A DNA stretch of 64,000 nucleotides from the NCBI RefSeq assembly GCF_000218625.1, contig NC_015672.1, positions 2,455,451 to 2,519,450 of the forward strand, given 5' to 3'. The notes under the pieces were generated by a model. It was not told the DNA's origin, made no database searches, and worked only from the letters and a program-made list of their open reading frames with translations. This DNA is from Flexistipes sinusarabici DSM 4947. GTDB taxonomy: Bacteria; Chrysiogenota; Deferribacteres; Deferribacterales; Flexistipitaceae. This document shows positions 17,815 through 27,141 of this stretch, piece after piece (the stretch's first letter is position 1; the number at the start of each line of letters is the position of its first letter). The position numbers and the translations under genes were made by a program.

Positions 17815-19510
17815 GGCGTTATTTTTAATTACTGTATTCATCTTATCTCTGGCTGCACAGGGTGCAGCATCATTGAAATCTGAATATTTTGCAGCAAAAG
17901 ATGAACTGGCTGCGCTGGAAAAATCAAAAAATGTTTCTCACAGTGCATATGACAGGGTTGCCAACAAATTTTACAGCATATACAGCCGTGATCCCAAATA
18001 CTGGCTTGCTGATGATTCTTTATACCTTTGCGGTAAAACCTATCTGAAAAGTTACTGGAGATTTGACAAAGAATACGATCTGAAGAATGCTCTTAAATAT
18101 TACAGACTTCTCGGTGCAAATTATGATTCGAAATGGGCTGCGGATTCATATTTAAAATCGGCATATATATATTCGGAACTTAATGATTATATTTCTGCCA
18201 AATATATGCTCAGAAGAGCTATTGAAAAATTTCCCGGCTCCTATTCTGCAGAAGAGGCTGAAAGACGGCTTGACGAGATTGAAAAAAAGCTGGGGAACGA
18301 TAACGAAATCAAAGTGAATTTTACTCAGAATAATCCCAAAGAGGAAGCTTTTGATAACGTTGTGAACGGCAGTAAAAACACCGGCAATGATGATGCTGAA
18401 AGTGGGAACTCCACAGTTGGTTCCGGAGATATCCTGATAGAAGATATCAGACACTTCAGCAGCAAGGAATACACAAGGGTTGTACTTGATTTATCCGAAA
18501 AAGCTGAGTTCGAGAAGCACTGGCTTAAAGCAGACCCCTCGCATGACAAACCTCCGAGACTTTTTCTGGATATATATAATACCAGGGTTAATTCCGATAT
18601 TCAGGAAAAAATTAAGATTAAAGACGGTCTTCTGAGAGCTATACGATGGGGGATTTTTAGAAAGGGTGTAACACGAGTTGTACTTGACAGCCAGAATGTG
18701 GAGGATTTTACCGTTTTCAGTTTGAGCAATCCGGCAAGAATCGTAATTGATGTAAGTGACGGAACACTTGTAAATAAAAAGGCTGAAAATAGCTGGAATG
18801 TACCGGATGACCCATCCACAGATACACTTGCCGGGGTATTCGGACTAAAAGTTAAAACTATTGTCATAGATCCCGGGCATGGCGGTAAAGACCCCGGGGC
18901 TGTATATGACGGGCTGCTTGAGAAAAATATAGTTTTGGATATAGGCAAGTATCTCAGGAATTATATTAGAAAAAATACCGACTTGAAAGTTTTTATGACG
19001 AGGGAAACTGACCGCTTTATACCACTGGAGGAACGGACTGCTTTTGCCAACAGGAAAAAAGCTGATATATTTGTTTCCATTCACGTGAATGCAGCGAGAA
19101 ACAGGAGAGCCCACGGTGTTGAAACCTACGTTCTTAACGTGACAAATGATGAAGAAGCCCTGAAAGTGGCTGCCCTTGAAAATAAAGCTACAGAAAAATC
19201 CCTTTCGGATTTACAGGGTATTTTGAAAGATATTATGCTCAATTCCAAACTTGAGGAATCTCTTATGCTTGCCCAGCTTGTGCAGGATGATATTGTAGCT
19301 CAGATAAAAAAGAAAAGTCTTGGTGTGAAGCAGGCGCCGTTTTACGTATTGGTGGGAGCTAAAATGCCTTCAATTTTGGTGGAATGCGGTTTTCTCTCAA
19401 ACAGCACCTTTGCTAAAAAAATACGCTCTTCTGACTACAGACGCGATATAGCCCGGGGCATATATAAGGGGATAATCGGTTATATAGAAAAGTACAATGG
19501 CAAGGGTTAA
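17795..19510 (+). CDS. amiC: N-acetylmuramoyl-L-alanine amidase with AMIN domain
   Basis: 571 residues. Signal peptide (about 1-25), a TPR-like helical region (about 30-165), a polar linker, an AMIN domain (about 205-310) for septal peptidoglycan targeting, then Amidase_3 (about 345-565). The zinc ligands are visible in IDPGHGG, with a Glu in LLEKN and His in SIHVNA. It cleaves the bond between muramic acid and the stem peptide during cell separation. The N-terminal repeat region is an addition compared with E. coli AmiC. It overlaps uvrA by 20 bp and its TAA overlaps the tamB ATG. Confidence 0.88.
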   Translation: MWYSRTKALFLITVFILSLAAQGAASLKSEYFAAKDELAALEKSKNVSHSAYDRVANKFYSIYSRDPKYWLADDSLYLCGKTYLKSYWRFDKEYDLKNALKYYRLLGANYDSKWAADSYLKSAYIYSELNDYISAKYMLRRAIEKFPGSYSAEEAERRLDEIEKKLGNDNEIKVNFTQNNPKEEAFDNVVNGSKNTGNDDAESGNSTVGSGDILIEDIRHFSSKEYTRVVLDLSEKAEFEKHWLKADPSHDKPPRLFLDIYNTRVNSDIQEKIKIKDGLLRAIRWGIFRKGVTRVVLDSQNVEDFTVFSLSNPARIVIDVSDGTLVNKKAENSWNVPDDPSTDTLAGVFGLKVKTIVIDPGHGGKDPGAVYDGLLEKNIVLDIGKYLRNYIRKNTDLKVFMTRETDRFIPLEERTAFANRKKADIFVSIHVNAARNRRAHGVETYVLNVTNDEEALKVAALENKATEKSLSDLQGILKDIMLNSKLEESLMLAQLVQDDIVAQIKKKSLGVKQAPFYVLVGAKMPSILVECGFLSNSTFAKKIRSSDYRRDIARGIYKGIIGYIEKYNGKG

Positions 19511-22500
19511 TGTTTTTACGCAAAACAATACGATCTTTTCTTATTTTATTCCTTTCAGTCACTTCGCTGTTGGTGATGCTGAATCTCCTTCTTTCCATTT
19601 ACCCTGAAAAGATTATTTCATACTTTCTCCCTGAAAATTATTCCGTTGCAATTGAAGAAATGCCTTCGGTTTTTCTCCCTTTTTACTTGACTGTATCAGG
19701 ATTGGAGGTAAGTTCTGAAAAATTCGACCTGAGTGTCCGTAAAATGGATTTGAAAGCTGACTATAAATCGCTTGTGAATTCAGGCCGCTTCCTTTCGGTA
19801 ACCGTCTTTGACGGCGGCTTTCGATATCGCAGTGGCCGGGATATAAATGATGTTGAAGTAAGAGTCATTCCCGATATTTTCAAAGTTATTCGCATATATG
19901 ATACTACCGTAAAATATGAATCTGAACCGGTAATAGTTACTTTGAATGCCAATAGTCTGTTCTTTGATGGTTCCTCAGGTGCAATCAGCGGACATTTCAG
20001 GGAGTCTTCGGTATCCTCAGACAGAGCGGAACAGACTTTCACAGGGAGTGTAAAGGCACGTTTGCTGAAGCAGAATGAGCTGATCGTTGATCATTTAAAA
20101 CTGAACGGCAAGGATTTTTATATAAATATTGAAAACGGTAAATTCAGCGAAGGGGAAAATTATGCGGTTTTCGAAGGGGCTTTCGATACGGAAGTTTTAA
20201 ATATTTTTACAAAAATTGATGAGGGGAAGCTTAATGTAAAGGGCAAATATGATTCGGGGAAATTGTCCGCAAGAGCTGAATTAATCAATATAAGAACGGA
20301 TAATTTAACAATTGGCGGTTTTGTTGATGTGTATGGGAATATTTTTGAGAAGCTTCTTTTTGAAAGCAGCAAACTAAGCATTAACGGCATGCAAATAAGC
20401 TGTGAAGGCAGTTTTATGCCTAAATCTTTTGATACAAAGCTGACCTACCGTTTTATAAAACAGCCTGTTTTGTTTGAGAATAAAAATTACAGGGTAAAAC
20501 TGGGAGGCGGCAACGCTTCAATCACTCAGAATTTCAGTAGATTCTCCGGGAAATTTACCGTTTTTTCCCATGAACAATACAAAATAAATTACAGAGCGAA
20601 GCTTCTGAGTAATAAATTAGTGATTGAGCATGCCGGGCTGAAAGCAGAAAAAACACAGTTGTCAGGATCAGGGATTTTTGAGAATGAAAAATTGAGTCTG
20701 GATTTCAGCGGTGATGTTGTAAATAACAAAGATTTACAGGTTCATCTGGATTTCAGACACCATCTGAAAGTTGATATGATGATGACAGCCGGCACAGACT
20801 CGCTGCATCTTACAGGCAGTTACAGAAATATTATCCCTTCTGTTTTGTATAATATACCCACTAAAAGGGTTAGCGGCAAAATAGATATCACAAACAATAA
20901 CCTGAATTTTACTGCCAACGGAAAGCTTGAGAAAGGGAAAGTCAATGTAGCAGGAAGTATTTCAAGAAATACGCAGAATTATAATATTCAAGCATCTTCA
21001 GTCCCCTTTAATACGATTCTTGCATATTTTAAAGTAAACGCTGAGTTTGATAATCCGGTAACCGGAAACGCAGATATCCTTGTAAAAGACGGCCAGGCGG
21101 AAGTTGAAGGTGAAGTATATTTTAATGAGCCGGCAATGCTGCCTTCACACAATATTTCTTATTCATACAGCAGCGGTGTATTGAACATTGATAGTTTAAA
21201 GCTTCAGGACAAAAATATCGTCAATGCCGGATTTCTGAATTTTAAAAGGAACTATCTTAAAGGGAGAATACTTTTAGATAGATTCAAGTACAAAGATTTT
21301 CCTGTGCTTAAAAATATAAGTTTTTTTATAAATGGAGCCATAAACGATCCTGCCATTAATCTTGATTTCAAAATAAAACCTGCTGAGTATTTTGATAACG
21401 TTTCCGTTTCGGCAACAGGCCATTATAATAATATTTTCATAAATGCCCGAAGTAGTCAATTTAGCTTTACCGGCACTGCCTACCCCCTTGAAAGGTCAAT
21501 AAAAGGAAAAATTGATTTGAAAACAATCAATTTTAATGGAGTAAAGCCTGACGGTTCGTTTTTTGTAACCTCTTCTGATTTGGAGAAGTTTTTGATAAAA
21601 TCTGACCGTTTATCGGTTGATTACAAGCGTTATGAAACACAAATATCAAATTTTTCAATGATTTATGAAAACAAAAAATTACAGGAAATTTCCGGCACAG
21701 TGGACAGTAAATATATTAAAAATGTTCAAATAAAGAACGGCATTGCTGATAAGCATAAATTCAGCGGGGAGGTATATTTTGACAATTCAAGTTTGTCAAC
21801 TTTTTTTCTTAAAGATGCTTATGCCTCCGGCAGTTTGAAATTTATTTACCCGTATGAAGGATATCCGGGGCTGTATGGAGAAGCGGAAATTTATGGGAAA
21901 TTATACTCAGATTTTGCAGAGCTCCGTCTGAGAAACGTTAATGCGGAAATTGTTTTTGATAATCACTCTGCAACCGGCCGGGTCAGTGGCCATGAGCTTG
22001 ATACAGCTTTGACAGGAAATTTTCAGATTCCCAGATATTATAAACCATTGGAAGGAAATGCCTATCTGAAAACAAACAATCTTTATGTTGAAAAATACGG
22101 GTTTAAAGGGACCCTTGATATTGAAGGCAGTTATTCCGGAAAAGAAAAACTTGTCCGTGCGGATGTTATAATTAAACAAGCCTATTTCAGTCATGATGAG
22201 CAGATTCCGGATTCTGTAAGTCAGAAGGGAAAGGGCGGGTTCCCATTTAAGCTTAATATTGATATTCAAACAGCCGAGCCTGTTCAGCTGCAAAATAAAT
22301 ATATTTCCGGCGGACTTAGCCTGGATATCCATGTGGAAAAAGAGAATCTGATTGATATTACTGGTAGAATTGATGCCGTGAATTCAGAGATAACAGTGGG
22401 TGAGGGCAGTTTTTCTGTTACAAAAGGTTATATAAGGTTTATGGAAAATTCCCCGCCATTTCTTTTTATTGACGCTTCCGGTGAAGAGAATTTCAGCGAT

Positions 22501-22926
22501 TTGCGTTTAAAAATCAAGGGATTTCTTCCACAATATGAGGTGGAAGTGAGGAGTACAGACCCGGCGGTGTCTTCAGATTATCTGGATACGACCTCCAATA
22601 TCGGAGAAAAACAGCTGCTCTCAAGAATACTTGGGGGTATGCTGCTGAAGGATATTGTTGGCATTACGGAAAAAGTTGTCGGCATCAGCGGAATTGATGT
22701 GGATATCAATAGAAATGCCATTATGGGCGGACAGAGAGAATATTTAGCTATAGGCAAAAGATTTTCAAACAGATTAAGGTTGAGATATATGATAGGGGTC
22801 TCCGGCGAGGAAAGCTTTAACAGTGTTGTAGGGGAGTATACACTTCTGGACTGGCTGAATCTTTTTGTATACACTACACCTAACGGAGGTACTGGTGCGG
22901 GCTTTACTCTTCTTAACGGTTTTTAG
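19510..22926 (+). CDS. tamB: TamB-like AsmA/DUF490 inner-membrane translocation protein
   Basis: 1138 residues. One N-terminal membrane anchor (about 8-28) is followed by a very long run of short beta strands, as in AsmA-like repeat proteins that form a hydrophobic groove. The C-terminal DUF490 domain (about 820-1138) includes a GISGIDVDI stretch. TamB bridges the inner and outer membranes, helps outer-membrane protein insertion and carries phospholipids. It overlaps amiC at TAATG, and its end overlaps an Omp85 gene by 32 bp, the classic tamA/tamB pairing in reverse order. Confidence 0.85.
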   Translation: MFLRKTIRSFLILFLSVTSLLVMLNLLLSIYPEKIISYFLPENYSVAIEEMPSVFLPFYLTVSGLEVSSEKFDLSVRKMDLKADYKSLVNSGRFLSVTVFDGGFRYRSGRDINDVEVRVIPDIFKVIRIYDTTVKYESEPVIVTLNANSLFFDGSSGAISGHFRESSVSSDRAEQTFTGSVKARLLKQNELIVDHLKLNGKDFYINIENGKFSEGENYAVFEGAFDTEVLNIFTKIDEGKLNVKGKYDSGKLSARAELINIRTDNLTIGGFVDVYGNIFEKLLFESSKLSINGMQISCEGSFMPKSFDTKLTYRFIKQPVLFENKNYRVKLGGGNASITQNFSRFSGKFTVFSHEQYKINYRAKLLSNKLVIEHAGLKAEKTQLSGSGIFENEKLSLDFSGDVVNNKDLQVHLDFRHHLKVDMMMTAGTDSLHLTGSYRNIIPSVLYNIPTKRVSGKIDITNNNLNFTANGKLEKGKVNVAGSISRNTQNYNIQASSVPFNTILAYFKVNAEFDNPVTGNADILVKDGQAEVEGEVYFNEPAMLPSHNISYSYSSGVLNIDSLKLQDKNIVNAGFLNFKRNYLKGRILLDRFKYKDFPVLKNISFFINGAINDPAINLDFKIKPAEYFDNVSVSATGHYNNIFINARSSQFSFTGTAYPLERSIKGKIDLKTINFNGVKPDGSFFVTSSDLEKFLIKSDRLSVDYKRYETQISNFSMIYENKKLQEISGTVDSKYIKNVQIKNGIADKHKFSGEVYFDNSSLSTFFLKDAYASGSLKFIYPYEGYPGLYGEAEIYGKLYSDFAELRLRNVNAEIVFDNHSATGRVSGHELDTALTGNFQIPRYYKPLEGNAYLKTNNLYVEKYGFKGTLDIEGSYSGKEKLVRADVIIKQAYFSHDEQIPDSVSQKGKGGFPFKLNIDIQTAEPVQLQNKYISGGLSLDIHVEKENLIDITGRIDAVNSEITVGEGSFSVTKGYIRFMENSPPFLFIDASGEENFSDLRLKIKGFLPQYEVEVRSTDPAVSSDYLDTTSNIGEKQLLSRILGGMLLKDIVGITEKVVGISGIDVDINRNAIMGGQREYLAIGKRFSNRLRLRYMIGVSGEESFNSVVGEYTLLDWLNLFVYTTPNGGTGAGFTLLNGF

Positions 22927-25438
22927 CTTTCTTTTTTCAACAAATATTTATTCTCTTGAAATTCAGGGTAATGTTGATAATGGAACAAAAGCGCAAATAA
23001 AGAAATTTTATTCAAAAAACGAGCGCTCCAAAACAGGAAAGCTGCTCAATTACCTGGGGTACGATTTTTTTACTTTTAACAGGAATCAACTGATAATAAG
23101 CAACCCCGAGCGGGTTGACAATGTTATTTTTTACGGAAACCTTATATTTCTGGACAATACGCTCCAGGGAGCTTCAGGTTTGGCAAAGGGTGATCCTATA
23201 TATGCTGAAACTATTGAAAATTCAGCTGAAAAGGTGCGAAAATATTACGTCCGCAACGGGTACAGAAATGCAGAGGTCAGTGTCAGTATTACCGATGGTG
23301 ATATTGTTTTTCATGTAAGAGAGGGTAAACGTTTTCTGGTAACGGATATCAATGTGAAAAATGCAGATTATCCGGAGTCTTTCAATTTTTTAAATCCAAA
23401 GATTTTTGATGAAAAACTTGAGGACATTTATGTGAAAACGATTGAAAACTATTTCCGGAGCAAAGGGTATTTTAATGTATCCACAGATGTCAGTTATGTG
23501 AAAAATAATAAATACACTTTTTTCCTGAATATTAACAATCCGGTCTCCTCTGTAATGTCTGTACTGCCAAATTTTCATCAGGGAGTCTCATTGATAGTTT
23601 TCGTAAAAAAAGGCAAAGAATTTTCACTGCGTATAGAAGGCATTGAGGATAATGAAACTGAAAAGTTAGTACGTAGTGAAGTAAGCAGAAATTTAAAGGG
23701 GATTAGCTCCTTCTATGTCAGATATACGGAAGGTGAGCTGGAAAAACTTCTGACTGATAAAGGATATATAAATCCACAGGTTGTAATTATTGTTAAGGAA
23801 AAGGAAGTTGTTGTTGATGTGGATTACAGCGAAAGGTTTGTCAATACCAAGGTTAATTTCATATACAACAGTCTTCCTGTAGACAAGTTTTTTGATGAAT
23901 TTGGCATAAACCGCAGTCTTTTATACAGTAAAAATGAAAAAATAATAAAAAGATTGATTACAAATAAGCTTTACAGCAAGGGCTATATATATGCAAAAGT
24001 GGAAGATATAAAGTTTACCAAGAGAAACGGACAGCTGTCTGTTGATATAATTATAAATGAGGGGGATATATATAAGATTGATGATGTTTTTGTGAATGAT
24101 AAGGAAATTCTGGATAATCTTCAGAGAACGGCAACATCAAAAGAAGTGAACAATCTGCTGGGGATTGTAAAATCCAATATAAACAATAAATACTACTTTA
24201 CTTCAATCTCATTTGACAAATTTATTATGAATAAAGAAAATAATGTGGATTTGGTGTTTAAATCCGATTTATCACGGTTTCGGCTGAACAAAGTGATATC
24301 TCCCGACGAAAGCATGAAGAATTTTATAAAAGAGCATTTTTTTGACAATCCAAAGATTACAAAAGTCAAAATTGATTCCCTTAAAAAATTTCTGGCTTCG
24401 GAGAAAAACTATATAAATTATTCGGTGGGTGTTATTCCGATATCGGAAAATGAAGCCGATATTGTTGTTTCAGGTATAAAAGGCGAGTCCAATGAAATTT
24501 TCGGCGGTTTTGCATATGATGATATAGAAAAATTTAATGTTTTTGCCGGCTACAGAAGATTTGATATCTTCGGCACAGCCCATCAGTTTCAGATATTTAC
24601 CACATACTCGAGCAGAGAGAAAAGCCTGACTTTTTCTTTGGGGAGCAACAACTTTTTTGCGCCTAATCTTGCCAATATTTATTCTCTTGGGTGGAAAAAA
24701 AGAGATGAGGACACTTTTGAATATGAACAACTGAAGGCGAGAATACAATTTTTTAAAACATTAAACAATTTTAGATACGGGCTGGGTGTGTATGCGGAAG
24801 AGCTTAATTTTACAGGGCTTGTATATGATAAAGATTTTACGGAAAAATTAAGTGATAATTACAGGCTTATAGGAATTCCGTTGTCTGCAGGCAATGCCGG
24901 CTCGTATCTCGGACCTGTCGTTGAAGTGGAGTATTCTGCAGAGCTTAGATTAAAACCGCTTTTTCAGATAGACCAAAATAGCTTTATCACCAGTGAGCTG
25001 AATACGATGCTGAAAATTTATCCGGCTGACAGATTCAGATTTAAACTAAAGAATGACTTTGGGTATATCAGCCGCAATAACAGTGATATCCCTCTTACTT
25101 ACAGGTACACACTTGGCGGACCTTACAGGATGAAAGCCTTTGATTACCGGGATATCGGTTCGGAAGATAAAAAGGGGAATGTTTACGGCGGCAGCAGATT
25201 TTACTATTTTCTTTTCGGGGCTGAATATGAAATTAGAAATAACGTTTACCTGGGCCCCTTTGTGGAATACGGAAATGCCATAGATCAATGGGATTTCTCG
25301 GACGGATATACAGATGTAGGCATCGCATTGACAGCAGATACAATACTTGGGTCCATTGGATTAAGTTTTGCGCACGAAACAGTGGGCAGCAGTAAAAGTG
25401 ATTCAGCTCTTTATTTAACGTTCAGTGGCTCATTCTGA
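22895..25438 (+). CDS. Omp85-family outer-membrane assembly protein (TamA/BamA-like)
   Basis: About 847 residues. A signal peptide (1-20) is followed by repeated POTRA-type units (about 25-480), each with the loop pattern YYVRNGYRNAEV or a variant, then a 16-strand beta-barrel ending in Phe (FSGSF). Omp85 proteins insert beta-barrel proteins into the outer membrane. Pairing with TamB argues for TamA, but the number of POTRA units is larger than TamA's usual three. GTG at 22895 is chosen because GGAGG lies 5 nt upstream and the signal peptide then starts at once; an ATG at 22865 has no site. Confidence 0.82.
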   Translation: MRALLFLTVFSFLFSTNIYSLEIQGNVDNGTKAQIKKFYSKNERSKTGKLLNYLGYDFFTFNRNQLIISNPERVDNVIFYGNLIFLDNTLQGASGLAKGDPIYAETIENSAEKVRKYYVRNGYRNAEVSVSITDGDIVFHVREGKRFLVTDINVKNADYPESFNFLNPKIFDEKLEDIYVKTIENYFRSKGYFNVSTDVSYVKNNKYTFFLNINNPVSSVMSVLPNFHQGVSLIVFVKKGKEFSLRIEGIEDNETEKLVRSEVSRNLKGISSFYVRYTEGELEKLLTDKGYINPQVVIIVKEKEVVVDVDYSERFVNTKVNFIYNSLPVDKFFDEFGINRSLLYSKNEKIIKRLITNKLYSKGYIYAKVEDIKFTKRNGQLSVDIIINEGDIYKIDDVFVNDKEILDNLQRTATSKEVNNLLGIVKSNINNKYYFTSISFDKFIMNKENNVDLVFKSDLSRFRLNKVISPDESMKNFIKEHFFDNPKITKVKIDSLKKFLASEKNYINYSVGVIPISENEADIVVSGIKGESNEIFGGFAYDDIEKFNVFAGYRRFDIFGTAHQFQIFTTYSSREKSLTFSLGSNNFFAPNLANIYSLGWKKRDEDTFEYEQLKARIQFFKTLNNFRYGLGVYAEELNFTGLVYDKDFTEKLSDNYRLIGIPLSAGNAGSYLGPVVEVEYSAELRLKPLFQIDQNSFITSELNTMLKIYPADRFRFKLKNDFGYISRNNSDIPLTYRYTLGGPYRMKAFDYRDIGSEDKKGNVYGGSRFYYFLFGAEYEIRNNVYLGPFVEYGNAIDQWDFSDGYTDVGIALTADTILGSIGLSFAHETVGSSKSDSALYLTFSGSF

Positions 25439-25554
25439 TATGTATTATCGGCAAATCGTATGAGTTCTGATTTCAGGGTTTTTGATTATTGTTGAAAAAC
25501 CGGACAAACCAACTAATAGACGAATAATTAATATATCACTCAACCACAATTCCA
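25439..25554. other. Intergenic region after the tam operon
   Basis: About 115 bp of AT-rich spacer. No strong hairpin followed by a T-run was found directly after the Omp85 gene. Repeats begin at 25555. Confidence 0.4.
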
Positions 25555-25923
25555 CTGAAGTCACCCCATTTTTTATTGTGTACACAAATTTATCGGTTTT
25601 CGACCGATGCTAGCAGTGCAAATATTTTTCAATGTAATTTGCACGCATTTCGCAGCCGAAACTCGAAACTACTGCCGCTAACCGTCTACTAGCAACAGCC
25701 GTAAGCCTGGTAAATATGTGGAACACATCCCCCTCCTCTCATAATTGTTTTTATTTGCAAATATTTATCCACTTTACATTCCAACACAGGGTGTGACCGC
25801 TAACCGGCAGTACGTTTCTCAGACATCGGCTGCTTCATTTGTGCAAATTACATTGAAATCAGTGTCATGTTGGCTAAGTATATGTAAAACAATACTTTTA
25901 TATGATTTTTGGGGTGATGCCAG
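25555..25923 (+). repeat. E3 fold-back repeat element, copy A
   Basis: A 369-bp element with imperfect terminal inverted repeats (CTGAAGTCACCCCA and, at the right end, the complement of CTGGCATCACCCCA). Internal arms are symmetric about the centre: 25627-25659 pairs with 25826-25858, including 18 perfect bp (TTTCAATGTAATTTGCAC). TACTGCCG near 25670 pairs with CGGCAGTA near 25810. It carries REP-like hairpin modules at 25575-25613 and 25689-25728. The inverse copy is at 63321-63692. No real ORF. Confidence 0.82.
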
Positions 25924-25940
25924 CAATTCCAATTTTTAAG

Positions 25941-26222
25941 AGCTTTGCATAAGTCGGGAAGCGCGGCTTCAGCCGTGCAAAGTTTATTCCGAGACCCAGT
26001 ATTATCAAGCTTGCGGGACTAAAGTAATGTATCCTACTAGCATCGGTCGAAGACCGATTGGCAGCTATGTAAATAGCTAAATTGAATGTTTGACAACATA
26101 TTTACCAGTCTAAAAGACTGGTGCTAGACGAAGTCAATCAATTTGTGATACACAATATATTTACCAGCCTCCGACCGATGCTACCCACTTCCAAAACACA
26201 AAAAAGCACATTGTGCAAAGCT
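25941..26222. repeat. E1 repeat element, copy B
   Basis: A 282-bp copy of the element at 2515-2797, with 9-bp terminal inverted repeats AGCTTTGCA (25941-25949) and TGCAAAGCT (26214-26222). The 234-bp core (25959-26192) matches copy A with only a few substitutions. The third hairpin (26149-26183) has mismatched arms: the left arm is of CCAGCC type and the right arm of GACCGAT type. It sits 18 bp after the E3 element. Confidence 0.82.
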
Positions 26223-26230
26223 CCCATTTT

Positions 26231-26257
26231 TTTAAAGAGACTAATTTTCTCTTAAAA
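26231..26257. promoter_or_regulatory. Inverted repeat upstream of peroxiredoxin promoter
   Basis: TTTAAAGAGA (26231-26240) and TCTCTTAAA (26248-26256) form an AT-rich dyad ending about 6 bp upstream of the -35 box. It could be an operator for an oxidative-stress regulator, but it does not match the PerR consensus. It may also act as a weak terminator. Confidence 0.35.
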
Positions 26258-26262
26258 AATGC

Positions 26263-26290
26263 TTGACAATTTGTGAAAATAAATTAGAAT
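26263..26290 (+). promoter_or_regulatory. Sigma-70-type promoter of the peroxiredoxin gene
   Basis: TTGACA at 26263-26268 and TAGAAT at 26285-26290, 16 bp apart. A start near 26297 would give a leader of about 25 nt, which contains the ribosome site AAGGAGGAG. Confidence 0.7.
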
Positions 26291-26322
26291 GATTTTAAAA
26301 TAAAACAACTAAGGAGGAGTAT

Positions 26323-26916
26323 ATGAGTTTAGTAGCAAAAAAGGCACCGGACTTTGCAGAGGATGCAGTTGTTAACAAGGATTTTAAAAAGGTTCATCTT
26401 GAAGATTACAGAGGAAAATGGGTTGTACTGTTTTTCTATCCGCTGGATTTTACTTTTGTATGTCCCACTGAAATCACAGCTTTAAGTGATGCTTATGAAG
26501 AGTTTAAAAAGCGTAATTGTGAGATTGTCGGTGTTTCCACTGACAGCAAATTTTCTCACTTAGCATGGATTAACACACCGAGAGAAGAAGGCGGACTGGG
26601 TGATTTGAACTATCCTTTGGTGGCCGATTTTGCCAAAAGGGTTTCCGAAGAGTACGGCGTGCTTCTACCGGAAGGAATGGCTTTAAGAGCGACCTTCATT
26701 ATTGACCCTGAAGGTAATGTTCAATTTGAACTTATTCACGATTTGGGAATCGGTAGAAATGTAAATGAAATTTTAAGAAACCTTGATGCTTTACAATACA
26801 CCAGAGAACACGGCGAAGTTTGCCCCGCTGGTTGGGAACCCGGCAAAGATACAATGACACCGGATCCAGAGAAGATGAAGGAATTTTTCAGGAAAAATCC
26901 TCAGGGGCACCAGTAA
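26323..26916 (+). CDS. Two-cysteine peroxiredoxin (AhpC/Prx1 type)
   Basis: 197 residues. The peroxidatic Cys is in [10 protein letters not shown] (about 47) and the resolving Cys in EVCPAGW (about 167), making this a typical 2-Cys Prx1-group enzyme. It reduces hydrogen peroxide and alkyl peroxides in the cytoplasm. No ahpF-type reductase adjoins it, so electrons probably come from thioredoxin or a separate partner. AAGGAGGAG lies 6 nt before the ATG. Single-gene unit: its own promoter and a downstream terminator at 26982. Confidence 0.94.
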   Translation: MSLVAKKAPDFAEDAVVNKDFKKVHLEDYRGKWVVLFFYPLDFTFVCPTEITALSDAYEEFKKRNCEIVGVSTDSKFSHLAWINTPREEGGLGDLNYPLVADFAKRVSEEYGVLLPEGMALRATFIIDPEGNVQFELIHDLGIGRNVNEILRNLDALQYTREHGEVCPAGWEPGKDTMTPDPEKMKEFFRKNPQGHQ

Positions 26917-26981
26917 CAAACAAGGCTTTTTCAAAAGCTGGAAGAAATCTTAAAAATTTTCTTCATACAAACCTCCCTATT

Positions 26982-27005
26982 GTCCGCTTTCGAGCGGACT
27001 TTTTT
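26982..27005 (+). terminator. Rho-independent terminator after peroxiredoxin
   Basis: GTCCGC-TTTCGA-GCGGAC hairpin (26982-26999) followed by T6. Confidence 0.88.
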
Positions 27006-27141
27006 ATTTGTTAATTTGTGTATTAGTTGAGCAGTACATTTGTTATTGGTGGAAGCAAATCGGTACCTCAGTTTCTTTAATACCATTAATACTTTTACTA
27101 CCCACACTACCTCAAATACCTACCCAATCACCCATCACGAC
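27006..27141. other. Low-complexity intergenic tract
   Basis: Holds the recurring motif CATTTGTTATTGG (27037-27049) and a run of 'taatacc/tacctc/atcaccc' words. Similar tracts lie at 32650-32860 and 33760-34020. No gene. Confidence 0.5.

Noticed and set aside
25745..25939. ORF inside the E3 element
   Set aside because: Not kept in the inverse copy because modules differ; no ribosome site; lies within a fold-back repeat.
26231..26257. PerR box before peroxiredoxin
   Set aside because: The dyad arms do not match the PerR consensus TTATAAT-N-ATTATAA; kept only as a generic inverted repeat.
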